64,000 bases of DNA from Trichostrongylus colubriformis. Its lineage: Eukaryota > Nematoda > Chromadorea > Rhabditida > Trichostrongylidae. Below are positions 1-11,300 of this stretch, in pieces. The stretch spans positions 30,446,716-30,510,715 of the forward strand of contig OZ022258.1 in assembly GCA_963978905.1 (NCBI GenBank). The letters run 5' to 3'. The notes beneath the pieces are model-generated. The model was not told the origin of the DNA. It searched no databases and saw only the letters and a list, made by a program, of their open reading frames with translations. Both the position numbers and the translations under genes were made by a program. Positions within the stretch are counted from its first letter, which is position 1, and every line of letters starts with the position of its first letter.

Positions 1-591
1 ATTTATATTATGGACACTTGAAGTAAACAGCTTCAGGTATTCTATACATATTATCTGCTTTTCATTGGAAATCGTATTACATAGAAGAAGGCGTAACTAA
101 TTATTTATATAGTATATATGCCTGAACACACTACATACTATTTAACTTCATTTTTGTCTTTATACTTTGGCTTATAACTCTAACATGTTTACACCAATTA
201 GTAAGCTCTTGAAATCAGTAGTAAGACACCACACCACATATCGGAACACTTGCTACACACACTGCTCCTAGCATGTGCATACTGCTATGCAATGTGGACT
301 ACTTGTACTAAGGCGTATCGCAAATAAAAATAGGACAATGCATTTGCATGGGCCCCGCCTAGGCCAGTACTAGGCCATCCCCTTCGCTAATACCGGTAAG
401 AACTTCAGAGACGTTTGTGCGACAGACGCTATCCCTTCACCTAGGGAGGTGATAAGTGTGCTAAAAAGGAAGCTAAGAGGCTAAGTAAGCGAAAAATAGT
501 TGTAACTTTATGGGGAGAGAAAGATGACTATTATCACCAATATGACACTCACTTCTGACTTTCCTTTCCACTAGATTCATTGATAACTATA
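1..591. other. Left edge, no gene recognised
   Basis: AT-rich sequence with frequent stops in all frames. Neither a splice-bounded exon nor a repeat shared with the rest of the window was seen. Confidence 0.5.
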
Positions 592-856
592 CTTTTGCGC
601 AAAACTTAGGGGCGAGATGGATAAAGTAACGTAAAACACTAATGATTGAGTGGAAGTAAATGAAAGTGTGGAGCACGTTGCCATCAGCCTAAAGGATATG
701 CCTAGGAAGCTAGACTTTTCTCGGTTGAAGGAGAGCTTGAATAGAGTGCCAAATATGGCCGACCGCGCAAATCAAGGCAGTCTATCGGTATGAAAAGAAT
801 TTTTTCTCAAACAACGAGTAGCTGCAAGGAGCTGTGATACTATCTTTCGGTACATC

Positions 857-2245
857 ATGTCCCAAAGAGAGCATCTGGATGGCTTCGCTCGAGGAAGGAA
901 CATAGGGAAAGCCGAAGAATCTCGAACCATGACGAGTGTAGTCCAGGAGTTCGCCATCGCTTACGCGTTGTTTCACGTGCATGGAGAGCGTTCCGAACTT
1001 TTAGTACTGCTGCCCAAAGACGGAGAGGTGGCCGATCAAGGACAACTACACCAAGGGGCGACCGCTATATTGTGCAATAGGCAGATCCTCGTCAGTCGGC
1101 TTCAGCTATTGCAACGACGTTTAGTAGGACTCTAGGGCAAGCAATCTCACGCATCACAGTGGTAAGACGACTACATGCGGTGGTTTCTTCGCCCGACGAC
1201 CGTGACGTTGTGTTCCTTTGACCCGCATCGGCGAAACCGTTTGGGCCGCATTCGTAGCCAACCGTATGAGATTTTTGGCACATCCGCGTCAATGGAAAGA
1301 TACGCATCGATTGGGAGAATGAGCGCATCGGCGCATCCGCGATTTGAGAGATTCGGCGCATCGGCGTCAAGCATAAGATATATATCGATGGAGAAATTCA
1401 GCGCATCGGCGCATCCGCGATTTGAGAGATTCGGCCCATCGGCGTCATCAATAGGATGCGTATCGACCGAGAAAATGAGAGAATCGGCGCATCCGCGATT
1501 TTGGCTATTTCCCAAAATCATGATAGAACATTGACTAGATATAGAGAATGGGGAAGTCGCCAATCCGCCGATCCGCTGCTCTGCCGATCCGCCGATTCAT
1601 TTGCGTATGAACGCAGCCTTACGGTGGTGCTAGGAGCATGGCGAATGGACCGATGAGGAATAGACCGTGTGCTCTTTTTGGATGAGAGCAGGTTCACTTG
1701 CAGTGAATCTGGACGCACTCTCATATGGCGAGAGGTGGGAACACGCAACTCCCCCGTAAACATTGTCGAACGTGATCGTTCTGGTGGTCGAGGTTTTATG
1801 GTATGGAGAGGCATCATGTTGCATGGCCGTGCTGACCAATTTTTTGAGCATGGAGCCCTCACCAATCAGCGTTACTACGACGAGATTCTCCTACATCATG
1901 TCCGTCTTTTCAGAGTTGCAATCGGCTATGACTTCATTTTCATAGATGACAATGCGCGACCGCACGGAACAGCACAGGTGGAGGAGCTCCTGAAACGAGA
2001 GGATATCCGGCGAATGGAGTGACGCGCCCGTTCTCCCGACCTAAATCCCACCGAGCGTGTGTGATGCACTGCGTAGACGCATTGCAGCACGACCAAATGC
2101 ACCAATGACTTCAGCAATAGTCAAATGCACTAATTGAAAAGTTTAATGCACTGCCCCAAAACTCATTGCCAATTTCGTGGAGAGTATGCATTGCAGTCCG
2201 TGGTGATCACATGCCCTATTAGAATTCGTGTAGCTTCTTTTGTAG
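857..2245 (+). pseudogene. Tc1-family transposase remnant
   Basis: Broken plus-strand reading frame matching Tc1 transposase in order. The start MSQREHLDGFARGRNIGKAE resembles the N-terminal paired-like helix-turn-helix. Around 1050-1180 a shifted frame reads TTTPRGDRYIVQ and then ISRITVVRRLH, the second DNA-binding half and linker, with one TAG. At about 1185-1245 comes PTVTLCSFDPHRRNRLG. After the minisatellite, an open frame from 1669 gives VLFLDESRF (first catalytic Asp of the DDE domain) and IDDNARPHG (second Asp). From about 2020 shifted frames give RARSPDLNPTE (third acidic residue) and DALRRRIAARPNAPMTS. Several frameshifts and stops make it non-functional. The family assignment is from motif order; the exact subfamily is not determined. 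Confidence 0.85.
1245..1635 (+). repeat. Minisatellite, 78-bp period, inside the Tc1 transposase
   Basis: The unit starting GCGCATCGGCGCATCCGCGA begins at 1323, recurs at 1401 and again (truncated) at about 1479, a period of 78 bp, with a more diverged copy upstream near 1279. Each unit contains shorter GCATCGGCG sub-repeats. The array interrupts the transposase between its linker and the catalytic DESRF block. Because 78 is a multiple of 3, one frame stays open through the array; that frame is not evidence of a gene. Confidence 0.8.
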
Positions 2246-2468
2246 TACCAGAAAAAATCATGAAGACTTATGTGTAATCGACATGGTTGAGTAAAAATTT
2301 CATAACTGTTCGACTTGTTTCGAGTTTCTGTCATTTGCTTTCTATATCATTATCATACAATATCGTTGAGTTTTCTCTTGATATGATATGAATTTTATCG
2401 AGCTATATTGTTTGGTATAGGCACAGTGATCGAAATTTGCTTTCGTCCCTAAGTTTTGCACACCAGTG

Positions 2469-2974
2469 TATTATGGGAGGATAACCTGGTACTTTGATCA
2501 CGGATGTCATATATATCCATAACTAGTGCCAGGCGCTGATTAGTCCAGAAAGGTCAAATTTATTCGCTAAAGTCCCATCACAGAGTCGACGTAAAAGGTG
2601 CAAGTTATGCCTATGACGTCATCGATGCTCTATCTCCAGTCTTCTTACTTACAGTGAATCCCGAGCGAGAGTGCAAGGCCTATGGTTCCCTATTCTCCTA
2701 CTCATCTGTAATTTAGTAATTCAGTTCTCCACTGGTATTATTGGTACAATAAACAACCTCAGGACAGTCAATCACAATCGTTGAGAAAACAAACAGAGGA
2801 AGCTTGACTGCATGCTGCCCTCGATAGCTGTTGGAATCGCAATTACCACTTCGAGGGTAAATGTGTCGCTCGCTGCACGCAGCGATGATGGACTTTTTCT
2901 CCCACTGACTCCCAACCTTGTGATAATTACTCGTTACGTTCAAATTTCATAAGTACATCCTTCACCTCTTCCAA
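2469..2974. other. No gene recognised
   Basis: Between the Tc1-like element and a hydrophobic reading frame. Nothing with splice or motif support was seen. Confidence 0.4.
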
Positions 2975-3226
2975 TCAGAGCCACAGCCTTCTCATAAAAA
3001 ATGCAAAGATCAAAACTATATACAAAGCTGTTAAATATGTCAAGAACTGTATATTAAATACTCGAAATTGAATCAATAGTGCGCCAGGTACAACGATCCT
3101 CAACAAAACAGCCGAGCCTATAGTGTAGAAACGACCAAACAGGTTCTTCAGAGCGATAAACATTGCTTCGTATGAGCCTCCTATACAAATCTCACTTGCA
3201 ATACTAGGCATCACTCGCTCTCCCAA
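2975..3226 (-). CDS. Short hydrophobic reading frame, possible membrane-protein exon
   Basis: An 83-residue minus-strand frame has two hydrophobic stretches, AVLLRIVVPGALLI and FLTYLTALYIVLIFAFFM, and ends MRRLWL followed by a stop. The composition would suit the last exon of a membrane protein. I do not recognise the family, no convincing 3' splice site was identified, and no partner exon was found upstream. It lies downstream of the terminal exon of the receptor gene on the same strand, so it would be a separate transcription unit. It could equally be a chance frame in AT-rich DNA. Confidence 0.25.
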   Translation of the reverse strand: MGERVMPSIASEICIGGSYEAMFIALKNLFGRFYTIGSAVLLRIVVPGALLIQFRVFNIQFLTYLTALYIVLIFAFFMRRLWL

Positions 3227-3954
3227 CTACACTACAGCATAGACAGAACATGTTCTTGAGAGAGTGCAGAGAGCAAATAGCCAAACTTATACCTCAACGT
3301 AACAGAATACTGTAGAAGTCCGTGTGGATGTGCCTGGAATCGTTGAAAGGATAAGAAGCACCGGCATTCCTACTAGCATGACCGAACATTGTGTTGTATT
3401 GGAAAAAGCGAGGCGATTGTGCACGCGATTGATATTCTTCGCTGTCTTTCTTGAACGTACACATACATTTGAGTCTAAAAGCTTTCTTCGCCGCGGACGA
3501 TTGCTCTTTTGAAATTTGTGGAATCTGTGGAAAGCCTCGCGGTTTAACTGCTTCATATATGCACGTCAGTGGTTATGGCTGTAAAGATCTACGGGTAACC
3601 GTTCTCAAGACACTTCCCTAAATTGGCTTGTGGTCTAATTTGCCAATTTTGCGGAAGCTTTTTAGAGTCTTTTGAAATAAATTTTAGAACTTTCACGTTG
3701 TTTAGATCATTATGAGGTCCGGACAAGACAATCGCATAGTACCTAACAGTAAAATGATCATATATCCGTCCTTGATCATATTGGTCGCATATGCACAAAT
3801 AACTCGTTTAGTCTGGTCTGGGCTTTCACCGTTTTTCGTTTTCCTGGTCAACAAATTGCTGTTCATGTTGTGTGCAGCTCATCAAATTTATGATGAGTGA
3901 ATCACATCTCAGTTGTATAGAACGTCGGCAATTGTGTTAGGATGTAAGGAGGGT
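3227..3954. other. No gene recognised
   Basis: Only short overlapping frames on both strands, without splice-site support. Confidence 0.35.
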
Positions 3955-4820
3955 TTTGGCCGGTTTTGGCAATGTCATCTTCGGGAGGTAATAACTGGGC
4001 CCAGTCGACACCTTTTCTTACAAAATAAGCACCATTTGATTCGCTACACTTTTGGCAATATCACGAATATTTGCACATCTCATTTTGATGAAGGGCTGAT
4101 GACTTATATAGCGCGAAATAAAAAAAAGTCGACTTCAAAACACCATTCTTTCTGAACACATTGCTGCTGAAGAAGCTGTTCAGATGTTGGGAAAGTGAAG
4201 CCAGTTACTGCTAGATCCAGGTAATAGGATAGATGAGTCAAGGCTTCAGCCTGCAACTGCTTCGATTGCTGGAAAAGGATCTATGGAAAATGCGCTTGCG
4301 CATTGCTGCACTGAATGGTCCCGCGGCACCCATTTTTGGGTTTTTCCAAATCAAGACAACTTGAGGTGGGTAACCAAGTTTGTATGTTGAGGGCCAGTAC
4401 TTTTGGACATCCCCTGCAAGTTTGGGCGCTCATCGCTTTCTGTCGCTTCAAATAAAGCTATTTGATCAGTTGAAAACATAAGCAACTCGTTCTCATTTCT
4501 GCATTTCTAAAACCAAGGGCAAAGGGACTTCCAAACAACCATAATTGAAAGATCATGCCAAGATTCATCGAAAGTCGCGCACATGGACAAGGGCAAAGTG
4601 TTATGTCCAATCTTCACCCTCTCCCCTTGCAGCACTCACATTTGTAGTCACCTTCGCTGGGACTGGCTAAGCAAGAATTCTTGGAGTGAAGTTATCTGAA
4701 AAGTGGCATTTTTGCAGTCTTTTAAAATGCACAACATGTTAGCTGATTCATGTTGACGCGCTCTGAAATTAGAATTTATCTTGTGAACGTGAAAAACCGG
4801 CCAAAACTTCCCTTACAACC
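3955..4820 (+). repeat. Dispersed repeat R3, copy 1
   Basis: The segment from about 4340 to 4820 reappears in opposite orientation at about 23060-23690 (for example TTGGGCGCTCATCGCTTT here against AAAAAGCGATGAGCGCCCA there). The sub-segment at about 4010-4120 reappears at 45432-45535 (shared core GCACCATTTGATTCGCTACA). No coding motif was seen. It is probably a non-autonomous element or a decayed end of one. Confidence 0.65.
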
Positions 4821-5094
4821 TAATATTGTTGACCATTGCTTACGGCTTTGCTGTCTCTAACCTTTGCGTTTGAAGCTTGGTAGTGAGAGGCAAGGCAATC
4901 TACATTCTAGGACCAGAAACTAAGGGGCTCTTATGAACTCAATGTTACCACAATGCAGTTCGAAGCCAAGTTTGTAGCAATGATCTGCCGTTTTACGTTT
5001 CGCACCCTATTGTAGTATTGCAATCAGACAGTCACACACAATGTACAAGAGAATAAATTAGTTAGAATATCTGCTGTTCCTAGCTAATTTTTCT

Positions 5095-5303
5095 TCAGGT
5101 GCTCATAACTGATAAAGGCGCGGCAAAAACAGTTGCTCTATGATCCTGAGATCCTGCTGAGCTCCATCGCTTGAGGTCCCCTGTACCTGTCTGCCTAGGG
5201 TCCTGAATGAATTCGTTCATTTGGATTGAGTTGTCAGCAAGCCCCAGTGGATTCTCTTGCGATCTGGGTACGGTACCGTGTCTCGCGTTGGACTTATTAC
5301 GCA
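5095..5303 (-). CDS. GPCR exon 11, C-terminal tail and stop
   Basis: A CCTTTTCAG acceptor sits immediately upstream. The 209 nt start in phase 1 (two bases complete a Val codon with the previous exon), and 68 codons then run to TGA at 5095-5097. The encoded tail is hydrophilic, rich in Ser, Gln, Asn and Arg, and ends PLSVMST. It is assigned to the receptor by the phase match and open frame; the tail itself has no recognisable domain. Confidence 0.7.
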
Positions 5304-8300
5304 CTGAAAAGGAAAGCAGCCTTATAAGTTGCCATGGCTCAATGTTTGATGTTCATTGCAAGTCGTGCAGCCTGTGTGTAGTTTATTTATTCCATGTTCT
5401 ATTTTTTCGTTAGTAGCAAGTTTCTTTTACTTCTTTGTTCATGTGTGCTTATGGCACTTTCATATGATATAAATGAATTAAATGAATAAGGATTCTCAGC
5501 CTAATCTAACTACACTGACTTCCTCCAAGGGTGTGGTGGTTTTTAGATCAAAATTTTGTTGAAGAAAATTATTGAAGGCTCTTCAAAAACTTTCAGTTAT
5601 TTTACTTTCGGAAGAATAGTAACGCCGGTTGAATTTTTATGTGTAATTTATTGCTGAAATGATGAGTTCCTCCTACTTTCATTGGAAAATGAAGGAATGG
5701 ACCTAGTACATACATACCATTTGCACTCAGCAGTTCAGTGCGAAGCGCCATGCAAGATTTCCATCCATGGTTTCAGTGCATACAGATGCTCTTTCATTCT
5801 ACATAAAGACTCATTCGAAAAGCACTGCGCTCGAGGTTATGACAAGATATGAAGCTAGCCTGTATCCGCTAAAGCCGTTTATTTGCAAACTATAATTTCA
5901 CTTTCGCTGCAAGCAATAAATTCTCGCACCTGCGATAATCACCGGTCATCATGTTACCCACACTAATCCATGAACGGCGTGAAATAGTCAGTAAGGCATT
6001 CTTGTTCACAATTTCTCAAACTTTAAAAATATAAGCTGCTCTTGGATGGATTACTGTTGGTAGCAATAAACCCTGAACTACATGGAATTTTCAAGTGCAT
6101 AAGTACATCAGAAACTTCTGAAAATATGACAAAAACAATGTTCTGAAATGGAACCAGATGGCCTATGACGGAATGCTTTTCCTTCGCAATACCTTATGAC
6201 AGCAACTTGGCTAATCAAGTGAGAATGTTCTCTTTAGGCGAAACATTCACTACTTACCTTTTGGCGACTTCACTCACCCGGCGATCTTTTGGCGTAAAAG
6301 CTATTAGCCACGAAAGCTATTAGCCCGAGCTACGAGATAGTTTGGAAAGTTCATGCGTTTTCCGATTCTCCCTTTTTGAAGAATATTTATGGTAGATCGC
6401 CAGTATTCTGCTTATACCGTGCCAAGCCCACTACTCGCTCTATCCAACCGTCGTAGCGCTCTTGTACCGGACGAAATATTGACTTTTTTTAACGTTTCTA
6501 AAACAAAATGGACAAACGGCACGTCTGCATGACCCATTTCTTCACCACACCGAGACATGTGATGCAGCCCTCAGCCTCGTCGGCGTGGCTGTTTAATGGT
6601 GGTCTATAGCTGCTATGAGCCACCATAGCTGCACGGATTTCGGCGATCTTGACTGCAAAATATTGTGAGTATCTCGACAAAATGCATCGCAAACTGCCGA
6701 GAGTCACTATTGACCAGCAGGAAAAACCTTCTTCATGATAACGCACGACCCCATTTTGCACAAACAACCGTAAAAAAGTTGCAGAGCTGGGCTACGAAAG
6801 TGTGCGGGATGCTGAAAACGCTTCCTTCAAAAGGAACACTTCAAGACTCAACACGATGCAGAAGCGACCATTGAATTCACTGACTCCAAATCTCCCCATT
6901 TCTGAGCAAACGAAAGAATCAAATTTGCATTTTGTTGGTACAGTCTGCTGATTCTTATGGTTCTTAATTCGAATGATGAGATTTTGTACAAGCCGAATAT
7001 GCACATTGGAAATTAGAAGCCGAAAACTGCAAAAGCTTCTTCATCAGCCTAATCTCATGATTCCCACTTCTTCTGTCGAAACATTATCGAGCACACGCCA
7101 GCTTTTTATACAAGTCTCATATGTTCACATTTGAATTTATGTTTATTTTTGTGCTCAAACTCTTCGCTATCGGTTAACAAATACACCCACAATATTTGCA
7201 TAGTGGCAACATCTTTAATGGCAATATTGTTTATATACATTTATTTATTTATTTATTTCAGTCTCTACTCGGTTAATGGATCAATGTGAGCAAATGATGA
7301 CCCGTGAACTCTCGCACCTGAGTGAGATCGCTTAGCACATAACATAGTAGGGCTTAATCAGGTACGAAAAATGTCGTACCAGTAGTCTTCCCCCACATAA
7401 CGTATCCCACAACTGAGCAAAAACGCCTTTGATACTTCAAGCCTGGATCGATAGGAAGTCTCTGCGCGCTACCATTGACCACGAATCTGCTACGCCCATC
7501 AAGCGCAAGTTCCTCTACAATTTATCACCGACCGCACCTTTGCCATTCCTGGCTTCTAGGAATACAATACCTTGCAGAGCATAAAAAGGTCCTTCCTCTT
7601 GAAAATTCCCCCTCCCATGTTTCACTTCTACTGTACTGAAAGAAATGGAAGAAATTTTTTTTGCCATTGAGAAAGAGATAATCTTCATAGGTAAACTATT
7701 TGTTTCCGCAACTTGAAAACAAGAAAAGCGCTGAGACAAGTGAGCACTCCGGGAAGAACCTTGAAAGTAGCCTTCCTTCTAATCACAAAAATTCATCAGT
7801 TTTTCTTTCGAAAGGACCGTGTATCCCTAGTTTCTCAGAGAGAAAGCATGCGCTTAGATTACGGGATGCTGGCAAACTCCCGGCCTAATTTGCGCCGTGA
7901 TTTGATGAGGGCTTTTGAGTCCGTGTTGTCTCAACGGATTGCTCTTCTGAGAGCTGAAGCCATAAATAGATGCGATAGCATCACGCCTCATTTCAGTTGT
8001 CAACGTCTGTAAGTTACGAAAAATTTAATGTTCGAAAAAGAGAAAATTCATTCATTGCATATAGTCACCGATATGAGATTGAGCGATCAAATATTGACGA
8101 GAGGCCAACTGGTAAATTCAAGGCAGAGTACTCCTGACGAATATCACCGATCTTTGGTCAACGTTGCCGATCCACAGCTCGGCCGTCTGCTAGGATGCCT
8201 CGATATACCTATCCTGAACGAACGGATGATACCAAAAGCTCTATTGTAACTACCGAGTACCGAATCATTAACTAAAAGTTAATACCTGGTATCGTCGATT

Positions 8301-11300
8301 GTCAAGTGGCTACTTCGCCTTGAAACGGATTGACAAAGTGGCATTAAAGGCACGAGAAGAAAACAATTTGAGTGCAGATCGGCCTGAGCGCGCTCTCGTA
8401 ACGTACAAGTCGGATCGGCCAAGGTGCCACGCCTATAAGTGTGCTCCTATATTCATTTTTATTCACACTTCCCGGTGGAGAAACTTTTTGTCCCGTACAT
8501 AAATCAATAGCGCCCCTATCGAGAGGAATGTAGAAGTCACTCGGTTGGAAATTGACTATGAGCGGCTGCTTTTTCTTGCCAACAACGATGATTAACACTT
8601 TCAGAAGCGATTTGCAAATATTAATCCACTCTTTAGCTCTCGTAGCGGTTGTCTCTTTTGTGTAGTACAAACAAGTAATTAATAAAGTTAAGTAAATCCC
8701 AAGTACGAATGGCAGTCTACCTGAAATTGGTGACTCCTAAGTGACGTTCAAGAGTGCGTCGGTAGATGAGAGAAACTGAAGGTGACGGAGCGAATCTTGA
8801 CAGAACACCAACGTTCGTGTGACGACGTACATTAGTCAACCAAGTCATATCGTCCTTCAAAGCACGACGGTGCCTCTTAAGTAGGTAATTTTGTTGTACA
8901 TGAAATGTAGTGATTAATAATGAGATGTTGAGGCTCGCATTAAAATGGGACTACGATTGCGAATAGAAACATCCTTCCTGTGTATAAAGGAGAGTGGTTA
9001 ATGTCCAACACTTTATCCCCTGAGGTCTCCTGGTACAGTTTACCCTCCAGATACCTTGATCTGCTTTTCTGCTGGCGCAGAAGCGGGAGCGCTTTTCGAG
9101 ACTCCTTTAGAATTAATTTATAGTCGCCATTGCGTTCCCACTACGTTGTGTAATACGAGATTTCGGGTTGTGTCACTGTTTGATGGCTTTTCAGCACTGC
9201 ATGATTCATGCATCTCATGTTTAAAAAAAATATTGATCATAGAAAAACTTATTCTCTGCAGTGAGCCTACTGCCTTTAGAGATGCCAGACGAAAAAGGCA
9301 GCACAGCAGTTTCTGAATCTTTGGTGCATGCAAATGTCTTTCACACTGTTACAGAGCATCTTGGGGTGTATGTTTCATATTCAATAATGATAAGCCAACC
9401 TTGCTCATCCAAAAGTACAGCAGCGGGTTCCATACCACAGAAGTCATTGCAATGGCGTGAACATTCAGAAGTTTGAAGTACATCTGCTCCAGGATATGAA
9501 ATAAGAATTTCACAGTAAGAGAAACGGACACTACCAGCACAGGCTATGATCACTTTGTCTAATGGTGAGTGCCGCCCACAGACACAGCTCAACCACAGTG
9601 CCCCTACGGTTTGTAGGATGGAACGGAATACAATGTGATTTTGAAAACTCCCACGGAGAGCTTCCAGTTTCTCGATTTTCCGTAGACGACTTTCGAAGCT
9701 TGTGTAAAGAAGTGGAGGCTTCATCAGGCCCGGAGCATTGAGCAAAATGATCAAATTATGCCATGCTTATCAAATTTGTACGAGTTTTTTTTCCTCCCAT
9801 GGACTTCCTGTGTTAACAATTTCAAAGCTTTCATTTCCCTGAGGGGCGCGATGGTATAGTAGTGGATGGCGTTCCCTCGCATACTCGGAATTCACACATA
9901 CGTGAATTTGAGTTGAGAAAACCACCACAGATCAGATCTCGGAATGCCACTTTTGCGAATGATGCATTTGAAGAACGAACGTCAGAATGCACAATTCACA
10001 ATAGTGCTCACACCTTCCCCCGATCTACCGAACGAGTTGGTGTAAGTGACATAGCCAGGACCACGGGTTAAAATTGTGTTTCTTCTGCCCCGTAAAGTAA
10101 TGCCCTATGCGTGGGATTTCCTGTCGAACTCTAGAAGTTCATATTCACCGTTGGTTATAGTGTAGAATCGTCCTTCTTGTGAAGGTAAATAAACCGACTC
10201 CACCGCAATCTTCCTACGTGACACAAAGCCTCGTTTTCTTGATTGAGTGGACCTCGTAAGCAATCCCACTGCTCTTCAACACTTTCAGCATTTTCACGCC
10301 CTTCTCCAGCTTTCTATTCGAATGCTATTGTTTACGGAGTGTTTCGGGCATAATCAGACCAAAATTGCCTCTTCGGTATTGGTAACCATTCTACAGAAGC
10401 ACTTTGTACTCCGTTGCCTTCCCCACGAATAAAGCAGCATGGTAAATTCATGAAGTGTCTCAAGTCACTTTGTTTTCCAAAAAAAAGAGATATTAGGTTC
10501 GGGAAAATTCTCAGCATTTTGTGTTACCATTCTTTGTGCATTCATTGCTGAATAAAGCTCAATCTCTCTTGCGTCTCAGTAGAACATCCTGAAGAGAATC
10601 TTTTGCGCTATTTGATGGCGTGATTGCCGTTCCACCATTGCCTGCCCAACCTCCTTTTCCAAGTCCTTCTGGAGCACGTCAAAGGAGCTGCTTCCGACGA
10701 TATTTTTCTTCAACCACAAATTGAGTCGATAGAGACAGCTCAAGACAAATTAAGCAGGTGTAGGGGCTCACTAGTGTTAGAAAAAGCACCGTGCGACGAT
10801 GGTTCATCCAATTCCGTTCTGGAGATTCAGCCTTGAAAATTATCCTCGTAGCGATCGACCTAAAGCAATACGACGAAGATCTGAGGCGTTTGTGGAGGCT
10901 GACCCATCCCAAACACTCCCATAAATTGCAGTTAAGCTAAGTGTTGGCAAATCCACTGTTGCAGATAGTCTGAAACGCATTGGGAAGGTGAAATAACTCA
11001 ACGAGTGGGTGCTCCACAATTAAAGTGACCGGCAGAAATTGGCATGTCTCGTGCTTCTTCTTCACTGCTTTTGCGCAACAGAGACGACTCGTTTATGGAC
11101 CGAATTCTCACCTGTGATGAAAAGTGGATCATGTATAATAACAGGAGACGTTTCAGGCAGTGGTTGGATGCCGACGAACGACCGAGGCAATTTCCAAAGC
11201 CGAATCCAAAAAAGATTATGGTCACGGTGTGGTCGTCACCGGCTGATGTGATCCACAATAATTTTTTCTCACAAGGCTAAACCACCACGGAGGAGTCCTA

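Larger units (their letters stand above)
592..2468 (+). mobile_element. Tc1-like DNA transposon, degraded and expanded
   Basis: The two ends are imperfect inverted repeats sharing the core GCAAAACTTAGG: the left end starts CTTTTGCGCAAAACTTAG just after a TA (590-591), and the right end, read on the minus strand, starts CACTGGTGTGCAAAACTTAG just inside a TA (2469-2470). TA duplication and ends of this form are typical of Tc1 elements. Inside is a plus-strand Tc1 transposase remnant. The element is about 1.88 kb, longer than the usual 1.3-1.6 kb, because roughly 390 bp of minisatellite sits inside the coding region. Confidence 0.85.

Noticed and set aside
1171..1563. 130-codon minus and 119-codon plus frames
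   Set aside because: Open only because a 78-bp (multiple of 3) tandem array keeps one frame clear.
9341..9754. 137-codon minus-strand open frame
   Set aside because: It overlaps the TM7 exon in a different frame and has no motif; the other frame encodes WNPLLYF.
9840..9930. tRNA-like start (GGTATAGTAGTGG)
   Set aside because: Resembles an A box but has no B box at the right distance and no cloverleaf pairing.
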